Part shown: one piece after another, positions 13,957-19,180 of the stretch
Layout of the letters: every line of letters begins with the position of its first letter
Numbering within the stretch: the stretch's first letter is position 1
Source: Oscillospiraceae bacterium
Lineage (GTDB): Bacteria; Bacillota; Clostridia; Oscillospirales; Ruminococcaceae
NCBI GenBank assembly: GCA_020024235.1
Contig: JAHHUA010000015.1
Location: 1 to 19,180, forward strand
Length of the DNA: 19,180 nt
Reading direction: 5' to 3'
Position numbers and translations under genes: made by a program
Notes under the pieces: generated by a model
Seen by the model: the letters and a program-made list of their open reading frames with translations, nothing else
The model's database searches: none
What the model was told of the DNA's origin: nothing

Positions 13957-14705
13957 TTAGAGGATTTTATACTGCTGCTTCAGGAATGTACACTCAGCAG
14001 AAAAAAGCAAATGTATTAAGCAATAATATGGCCAATATAGGAACTGCCGGCTATAAAAAGGACAGACTTATTTCTACTACTTTCAATCAGGAACTGGTTA
14101 TGAGACTGGAAAAAGGAAATCCCGAGAATTTCGGCAGATTTGATATTATTACTCACCCTGATGAGGTACATACCGATTATGCCCAAAGTGATTTTGATAT
14201 TACCAACAGACCTTATGATATGTCTATTTTGGGAGAAGGATTTTTTGTTGTAAAAACCGATGACGGAAAGGAATTACTGACAAGAAACGGTCAATTTGAC
14301 ATTGATGCAAAGGGCTGCCTTATTTTAAGAGGTGTGGGAAAGGTTCAAAGTAACAGAGGGGACATAAAACTTCCAAAATCTGATTTTATCGTATCTGCTG
14401 ATGGAACTATAACCACATCTGACGGGAAGGATTTCCAGCTTAAAATAGTTATGCCGGAAAATAAAGATACACTTTCAAATGCTTACAATGGCACATTTAC
14501 TGATTCCGCACCTAAAAAACAAAAACAGCTAAAGGCTGGTTTTGAAATTATGCAGGGAGCTTATGAAAGATCCAATGTAGATGTTTCAGAAGAAATGACA
14601 AGAATTATTGAAGCTCAAAGAACATTCCAGTCCTGTGGACAAATGGTAAGAATGATAGATGCCAGTGAATCTAAACTGCTTGAAAAAATCGGCAGCGGCA
14701 GATAA
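13953..14705 (+). CDS. flgF: Flagellar rod/hook-basal body protein, FlgF/FlhO type
   Basis: A 250-residue member of the FlgE/F/G rod-hook family, exported and built into the rod. The N-terminus (MIRGFYTAASGMYTQQKKAN, then NNMANIGTAGYKKDR) and the following ELVMRLEKGN resemble Bacillus FlhO/FlhP. The centre has PYDMSILGEGFFVVKTDDGK, and the C-terminus has GAYERSNVDVSEEMTRIIEA followed by QRTFQS. The choice between FlgF and FlgG is made by position and N-terminal resemblance and is not certain. The start is in the ATGA overlap with the sigma factor gene, with GGAGGGAG just upstream, so its synthesis is coupled to the sigma factor. Confidence 0.85.
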   Translation: MIRGFYTAASGMYTQQKKANVLSNNMANIGTAGYKKDRLISTTFNQELVMRLEKGNPENFGRFDIITHPDEVHTDYAQSDFDITNRPYDMSILGEGFFVVKTDDGKELLTRNGQFDIDAKGCLILRGVGKVQSNRGDIKLPKSDFIVSADGTITTSDGKDFQLKIVMPENKDTLSNAYNGTFTDSAPKKQKQLKAGFEIMQGAYERSNVDVSEEMTRIIEAQRTFQSCGQMVRMIDASESKLLEKIGSGR

Positions 14706-14728
14706 TTATAACAAAGGGGTGAAAATAT

Positions 14729-15472
14729 ATGAATATAGCCTTTAGAACAGGTGCTTTGGGACTTAGTGGATATCAAAAAGGCATGGACACATTAGCTAAT
14801 AATATAGCTAATGTAAATAACCATGGATACAAAACCATGAGAAGTTCTTTTTCTGATTTGCTTTATAATGATATGACCCATTATGCCCAAAAAAACGGAA
14901 AAGATATAAGAACAGGTTTGGGTGTAAAACAAATTGCTACTGACTATATGTTTGAACAGGGAGCACCTCAAACAACAGATAGAGATTTGGACTTCTGCAT
15001 TATAGGAAGTGGTTTTTTCCAGATTATAAGCGGAGATAAAAAAGATAAATCCGTAAAATATACAAGGGACGGAAATTTCTCATTAAAACTTGAAAAAGAT
15101 GGAGCTTATTTGGTTCATTCAGCCAGTCAAAAATATGTAGCTGACAAAAAAGGCCAAAAAATCAAGGTAAATATGAATTCTGATGGAACAGTTGATACTG
15201 CACAAATACTTAAAAATTTGGGTATATATAAATTTGACAATCCATATGCCATGGATCCTGATGGAAGCAATTTGCTGTCAGATAATGTACTTACAGGAAA
15301 GCCTCAGGCAGATAATATAAGTGAAGTTAAATCAGGAATGCTTGAAGGCTCAACTGTAGATGTTTCAAGACAAATGAGTGATATAATTATTACTCAAAGG
15401 TCATTTCAGTTTAATTCAAGAGTTGTTCAAATAGCTGATGAAATGGAGCAAGAAGTAAATAAGCTGAGATAA
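14729..15472 (+). CDS. flgG: Flagellar rod/hook-basal body protein, FlgG type
   Basis: A second rod-hook family protein of 247 residues. The N-terminal D0 signature is present (GYQKGMDTLANNIANVNNHG, then YKTMRSSFSDLLYNDM). It is followed by TDRDLDFCIIGSGFFQI and a C-terminal helix MLEGSTVDVSRQMSDIIITQ, then RSFQFNSRVVQIADEMEQE. The middle is Lys/Asp-rich. It probably forms the distal rod together with the preceding protein. The N-terminus (YKTMRSSF) and the ending (NSRVVQIADEM) also recall FlgE, so a hook-like role cannot be fully excluded. AAAGGGGTGA at 14713-14722 supports the start. Confidence 0.82.
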   Translation: MNIAFRTGALGLSGYQKGMDTLANNIANVNNHGYKTMRSSFSDLLYNDMTHYAQKNGKDIRTGLGVKQIATDYMFEQGAPQTTDRDLDFCIIGSGFFQIISGDKKDKSVKYTRDGNFSLKLEKDGAYLVHSASQKYVADKKGQKIKVNMNSDGTVDTAQILKNLGIYKFDNPYAMDPDGSNLLSDNVLTGKPQADNISEVKSGMLEGSTVDVSRQMSDIIITQRSFQFNSRVVQIADEMEQEVNKLR

Positions 15473-15489
15473 TATTGGGGGATATATAA

Positions 15490-16110
15490 ATGGCTATAGA
15501 TAGTTATGATAATTTAAATTCACTGCATATGGATGTGCTTCAGGAAATAGGAAATATTGGAGCAGGAAACAGCATAACAGCGCTTACAAGTATGATTAGT
15601 ACAAAGGTGGATATGACTCCTCCAAAAGTAAGACTTCTTTCATTTGCAGAAGCAGTTGAAAGTTCCGGCGGAGCCGAAAAAGTGGGAATAGGAATTTTGC
15701 TTACCCTTTCAGGCGATATAAACGGAATGATTATGTTTATAATTGAAGAAAATTTTGCACATAAAATATTAAATCTTCTTATGGGTCAAAATATTACTGA
15801 AATATCTGATGATGATGAAATGTCCAAATCGGCACTTTGCGAAATAGGTAATATTATGGGGGGTTCTTTTATAAACGCTATTGCCAGCATGACAGGTATG
15901 ACTATAGAGATATCAACACCTAGTTTTGCAAGAGATATGATGGGAGCAATTTTAAGTGTCCCTGCTATAGTTTTCGGACAAATCGGAGATAAAGTTTTAT
16001 TTATTGAGGAAGAATTTAACGATGAAGAGGAAAGCATTAAGAGTAAGGTTGCACTTATTCCGGATGTTGAATCACTGAATAAAATACTAGTTCGTTTGGG
16101 GATTGAATAA
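15490..16110 (+). CDS. cheC: CheY-P phosphatase CheC
   Basis: CheC removes phosphate from CheY-P and, with CheD, tunes receptor adaptation. The 206 residues hold both active-site patterns D/S-x3-E-x2-N-x22-P: Asp15/Glu19/Asn22/Pro45 and Ser114/Glu118/Asn121/Pro144. There is no SpoA domain, which separates it from FliY. The family blocks LQEIGNIGAGNSITALTSMI and CEIGNIMGGSFINAIASMTG are almost canonical. GGGGGA lies 7 bases before the ATG. The stop overlaps the cheD ATG by one base (TAATG), matching the known CheC-CheD partnership. Confidence 0.95.
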   Translation: MAIDSYDNLNSLHMDVLQEIGNIGAGNSITALTSMISTKVDMTPPKVRLLSFAEAVESSGGAEKVGIGILLTLSGDINGMIMFIIEENFAHKILNLLMGQNITEISDDDEMSKSALCEIGNIMGGSFINAIASMTGMTIEISTPSFARDMMGAILSVPAIVFGQIGDKVLFIEEEFNDEEESIKSKVALIPDVESLNKILVRLGIE

Positions 16111-16595
16111 TGGCTAATACAATAACAGTTGGTATATCTGACTTAAATGTAGTTAAAGTACCGGATCAACTTATAACTTACGCATTGGGGTCCTGTGTTG
16201 GCATATGTCTTTATGACAAAACAGTTGGAATAGCAGGTATGGCACATATAATGCTACCATCTATTGCCGAATCAGGAAGTAAGGATAATATATACAAATT
16301 TGCTGACAGCGGTATTGCGGAGCTTGTCAAAAGAATGACATCTGCCGGCGCCAGTAAAGTAAGAATGGTAGCCAAAATCGCAGGTGGAGCTCAGATGTTT
16401 AAACTAAGTTCTACATCATTAATTTCAAATATAGGAGAAAGAAATGTAACATCTGTTAAAAGAGTTTTGGCAGCTCATGGTATAAGAATAATAGCTGAAG
16501 ATACCGGGCTTAATTATGGCAGAACAATTATATTTAACAGTGCTGATGGAGGATTGACAGTAAAAGCAGTAGGAAAGGCACCTAAAGTTATATAA
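16110..16595 (+). CDS. cheD: Chemoreceptor glutamine deamidase CheD
   Basis: CheD deamidates glutamines on chemoreceptors and stimulates CheC. The catalytic triad is visible as Thr23, Cys29 and His46 in ITYALGSCVGICLYD and IAGMAHIMLP, each offset by two from the published Thermotoga residues Thr21/Cys27/His44. Further family motifs are AKIAGGAQMF and the C-terminal GRTIIFNSADG. Length (161) is standard. It starts in a one-base overlap with cheC. Chemoreceptors, cheA, cheB, cheR and cheW are not in the window. Confidence 0.95.
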   Translation: MANTITVGISDLNVVKVPDQLITYALGSCVGICLYDKTVGIAGMAHIMLPSIAESGSKDNIYKFADSGIAELVKRMTSAGASKVRMVAKIAGGAQMFKLSSTSLISNIGERNVTSVKRVLAAHGIRIIAEDTGLNYGRTIIFNSADGGLTVKAVGKAPKVI

Positions 16596-16600
16596 AATTA

Positions 16601-16608
16601 AGAGGGGG
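16601..16608 (+). promoter_or_regulatory. Ribosome binding site for the GTG start of fapA
   Basis: AGAGGGGG lies 9 bases before the GTG at 16618. No ATG lies at a suitable distance in frame. Confidence 0.7.
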
Positions 16609-16617
16609 TAGAGCCAA

Positions 16618-18327
16618 GTGTCTGATGGCAAAAACAAAAGTTTTCTGTTTAATTTAGCAAAGAAAATTTTTGACAAAGATAATAAAGCTGAAGAAAACAA
16701 GAAGGAAGATACATTTGAAAATGAAGAGGCCACAGATTTGAGCGATATGCCTCAGTTGATATCGCTGGAAGGTGATATGGGCAATGAGGAAAAAGGTCAG
16801 CAACTATCTGATGATGAAGCAATGCAGCAACTCAGAAAGTTGATGTATGGAGAAGAAGATGCTCCTGTTGAAGAGGATTTCAATGATAAAACATTACAGG
16901 AAGAATCAGAGGTTAATGTAACAAAAGAAGAACTTCCTCCTTTAGATTCAAAATTATCTTTGGAAATTGCCCCGGATATAATGTCGGCACATATTTATAT
17001 TACTCCTCCAGAAAACGGCGGAAAAGATGTTACAGTTCAGGATATTCTGGCTCTTATAAATTCTAAGCATATATTTTTTGGAATAAATTTAGCAGCTATA
17101 AAAGAAGCTGTGGATAACAAAATTTATAATACAAAAATTCTAATTGCACAGGGAGTGCATCCTGTTAAAGGAAAAGACGGATATATTGAAGAAGTTGTTA
17201 AAATTTCTGAGAGTAAAAAAGGTCCAAAAGAGAGAAATGATGGGACTTTGGACTTTAAGGAACTTGGTAAAATCATAAATGTAGAAAAAGGCCAGCTTAT
17301 TTGCAGAGTACATTATCCTGTTCCGGGGATTGATGGCAAGAACATAATGGGTAAAGGCTTAAAACATATTCCGGGACGAGAAGTTTCAGATCCTTTGGGA
17401 AGAAATACTATATTTAACGAAGACAAAACCATGGTAATTGCATCTATTTCAGGAAGTTTAAGTGTTGTAGGCGGCAAATACAATGTTTCCGAAGTGTATA
17501 AAATTCCCGGAAATGTTGATTCTTCCACAGGTAATATTAATTTTCTTGGTTCAGTAATAGTAGGCGGAGATGTAAAAGAAGGATTTTCCATTATTGCAAC
17601 AGATGAAGTAAAAATTGCCGGGGTAGTGGAAGGTGCCTACATTAAATCAGGCTCTGATGTTAAAATAAGTCAGGGTATAAACGGTATGGGCAAAGGTGTA
17701 ATTATTGCCAATGGTAATGTTGAATGTAGATTTATTGAAAATTGCCGTATACAGGCCTTTGGTGATGTAATTGCCCAAAGTGTTGTTGGGGCAAATATAA
17801 GCTGCGATAATAATTTAATTGTTACAGATGGAAAAGGTGTAATTATGGGAGGTAACTATAGTGTTGCCGGAAGTATAACAGCTAAAGCATTAGGTTCAGT
17901 TTCCAATATTACAACTAATATAGTTTTGGGTATATCTGTTACTTTAAGTGAACAGATTTCCAATTTAAAAACAGAGGCAGACACACTTTTGCAGGAAATT
18001 ACCAAGCTTAATCAGGTAGCTACATATTTTGCGGATTTGGCAAAAAAACATCAGCTTGACCAAGAAAAATTAGCTTTGTATAACAGTGCTGTTTATACAC
18101 ATAATGAAAAAATAAAAGCATTGCAGGAAAAAAGAGAACAAATTGACAAGATGGAAGCTAAACTTAATCAATCCATTAAAAGTAACATCTCATTAAAAGA
18201 TAAGATTTATCCGGGAGTTAATATTACCATAGGTAATTTTAATACAAGAATCAGGAACGAGATAGAAAGACCATTGATTTACCTTGGACAGGATAATATC
18301 GTAGTTTCTGAGGGAGGAGCAAAATAA
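16618..18327 (+). CDS. fapA: FapA family protein (DUF342), flagellar assembly protein A
   Basis: A 569-residue protein of the FapA/DUF342 family (PF03961). The first 115 or so residues are strongly acidic and low complexity. Then comes an N-terminal FapA domain (about 120-250: KLSLEIAPDIMSAHIYITPP, QLICRVHYPVPGIDGKNIMG). A Gly/Val-rich region with repeated turns follows (about 250-435: INFLGSVIVGGDVKEGFSII, GVIIANGNVECRFIENCRIQ), typical of a beta-helix. A coiled coil covers about 440-525, with a short C-terminal piece. In Vibrio vulnificus FapA is reported to affect flagellar assembly and polar localisation; the role in Clostridia is not established. There is no signal peptide, so it should be cytosolic. 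GTG start with a strong site. Confidence 0.87.
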   Translation: MSDGKNKSFLFNLAKKIFDKDNKAEENKKEDTFENEEATDLSDMPQLISLEGDMGNEEKGQQLSDDEAMQQLRKLMYGEEDAPVEEDFNDKTLQEESEVNVTKEELPPLDSKLSLEIAPDIMSAHIYITPPENGGKDVTVQDILALINSKHIFFGINLAAIKEAVDNKIYNTKILIAQGVHPVKGKDGYIEEVVKISESKKGPKERNDGTLDFKELGKIINVEKGQLICRVHYPVPGIDGKNIMGKGLKHIPGREVSDPLGRNTIFNEDKTMVIASISGSLSVVGGKYNVSEVYKIPGNVDSSTGNINFLGSVIVGGDVKEGFSIIATDEVKIAGVVEGAYIKSGSDVKISQGINGMGKGVIIANGNVECRFIENCRIQAFGDVIAQSVVGANISCDNNLIVTDGKGVIMGGNYSVAGSITAKALGSVSNITTNIVLGISVTLSEQISNLKTEADTLLQEITKLNQVATYFADLAKKHQLDQEKLALYNSAVYTHNEKIKALQEKREQIDKMEAKLNQSIKSNISLKDKIYPGVNITIGNFNTRIRNEIERPLIYLGQDNIVVSEGGAK

Positions 18328-18345
18328 AATTATATTATATAGAAT

Positions 18346-18351
18346 GGTGGA
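18346..18351 (+). promoter_or_regulatory. Ribosome binding site for the GTG start of the PilZ gene
   Basis: GGTGGA lies 6 bases before the GTG at 18358. Confidence 0.55.
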
Positions 18352-18357
18352 CTTAAA

Positions 18358-19095
18358 GTGCAAATACAAAAAATGAACATTCGCTCTGAAGAATTAGGTT
18401 TGAATGTTGATGGATTTTTGATGGGAATAACAGATGATGTAATGAAACTCATTTTTGAAAATCCCGAAAAACTGCATGGATTTAAATTTGTAAATGATAA
18501 TGGTGAAGATATTCACTATACACTTAATTTACTAAGTGAAACACAGGGAATTAAAACTAATGAATGTGTTTTGAAGGATATAAAGGATAATTTTGCAAGT
18601 TTTAAAATTATAAAAGAACATTCTTTTATAGAAAGAAGAAATTTTGTAAAAGTTAAAACCAAAATAATTGCTACAATATATGATTTTATTTATTCCAGTA
18701 AAGATGTTCATCCGGGAGTACCAAATTATCACAGTATTCCATATGTAAAAATGAGGATGAGAAGAAAAAGATACAAAATAATTTCTCTTAATAAATCTGA
18801 ACCGCCGCTGTACAGAGTAAAATTAAAAACACCTTTTAAAATCAGAATTGATGATGTAAGTGCAGGCGGAATGTTGTTTTCCAGCAATAAGAGAATAAAA
18901 GCGGGAAGAATGTTCGCATATCTTTTCGATCAGGGGGATATATATATTCCTCTTACTGTTAAAATATTGAGAATGACTCAAAAGAAAAACGGAGATTATG
19001 CCTATGGTTGTAAATTCATAGGGTTAAGCGACGCTTATGTAGATATGTTATGCCAATGGGTATTTAAAAAACAGGCAGAAAATTCACGAATTTAA
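18358..19095 (+). CDS. PilZ-domain protein, YcgR/flagellar-brake-like
   Basis: A 245-residue soluble protein. Residues about 1-88 form a beta-rich N-terminal part, plausibly a diverged YcgR N-terminal domain. A PilZ domain follows: IERRNFVKV at 91-99 stands for the c-di-GMP-binding RxxxR, and DVSAGGMLFSS from 166 is the DxSxxG motif. The C-terminal block (PLTVKILRMTQKKNGDYAYG, then CKFIGLSDAYVDMLCQWVF) is typical of PilZ proteins. Two points are odd. The second Arg of RxxxR is Lys98, and about 68 residues separate the two motifs, whereas 20-30 is usual. c-di-GMP binding and a brake on the stator are therefore inferred only. It is the last gene before the inverted repeat. Confidence 0.83.
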   Translation: MQIQKMNIRSEELGLNVDGFLMGITDDVMKLIFENPEKLHGFKFVNDNGEDIHYTLNLLSETQGIKTNECVLKDIKDNFASFKIIKEHSFIERRNFVKVKTKIIATIYDFIYSSKDVHPGVPNYHSIPYVKMRMRRKRYKIISLNKSEPPLYRVKLKTPFKIRIDDVSAGGMLFSSNKRIKAGRMFAYLFDQGDIYIPLTVKILRMTQKKNGDYAYGCKFIGLSDAYVDMLCQWVFKKQAENSRI

Positions 19096-19135
19096 TTATA
19101 AAACAAAAATAGTTTTTAGGAGAAGTTTTATAATT
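19094..19135. terminator. AT-rich inverted repeat after the last gene, possible operon-end or bidirectional terminator
   Basis: AATTATAAAAC (19094-19104) is perfectly complementary to GTTTTATAATT (19125-19135), with a 20-base loop that itself contains AAAAA/TTTTT (19105-19109 and 19112-19116). The 5' arm begins inside the stop codon of the PilZ gene. The stem is long but AT-only except for one C/G pair, so its strength as a terminator is uncertain. Confidence 0.4.
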
Positions 19136-19180
19136 TTCAGTTAAGTACAATAAGAAAAATTCCGTCAGATTCATTTAGTG

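Noticed and set aside
19129..19134. TATAAT as a promoter for a downstream gene
   Set aside because: It lies within the arm of the inverted repeat, and no -35 element is found at a fitting distance.
1..19180. CRISPR arrays, tRNA or rRNA genes, transposons, attachment sites
   Set aside because: None seen: the window is continuous operon coding sequence with short gaps, with no regularly spaced repeats and no transposase or integrase genes.

Overview
The window is almost entirely one long plus-strand flagellar and chemotaxis operon of the fla/che type, from an AT-rich, low-GC Gram-positive bacterium, most likely a member of the Clostridia. Evidence for this is the Firmicutes gene order (fliK-flgD-unknown-flgE-flbD-motA-motB-fliM-fliY-cheY-fliO-P-Q-R-flhB-flhA), the use of FliY instead of FliN, the presence of CheC and CheD, strong purine-rich ribosome binding sites, frequent AGA arginine codons and several TTG/GTG starts. 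The genus cannot be fixed from the sequence alone.

Layout: 1-2811 holds hook assembly genes (3' end of fliK, flgD, a small conserved flagellar-operon protein, flgE). 2884-4931 holds flbD and the stator genes motA and motB. A 175-base spacer before motB is the largest gap in the window and carries a good extended -10 promoter. 4981-7693 encodes the switch complex and its signal (fliM, fliY, cheY). 7699-13158 encodes the export gate (fliO, fliP, fliQ, fliR, flhB, flhA). 13180-16595 holds the flagellar sigma factor, two rod/hook-family proteins, cheC and cheD. 16618-19095 holds a FapA-family (DUF342) protein and a PilZ-domain protein. An AT-rich inverted repeat follows the last gene and may mark the operon end. 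No gap exceeds 300 bases.

The genes act together. FliK, FlgD and FlgE build and measure the hook. MotA/MotB supply torque. FliM/FliY receive CheY-P. The FliO-FlhA set exports the axial proteins. The sigma factor should switch on late genes. FliY and CheC can remove phosphate from CheY. CheD is a receptor deamidase and CheC partner. The PilZ protein probably links c-di-GMP to motility.

Most of the content is canonical, and I do not see a wholly new multi-gene system. The points most worth a second look are: absence of fliL, flhF, flhG and the cheBAW block from their usual places; a possible structured RNA leader before flgE; a pair of mutually exclusive hairpins between flgE and flbD; a Met/Gln/Pro repeat linker in FliY; and an atypical, split PilZ domain.
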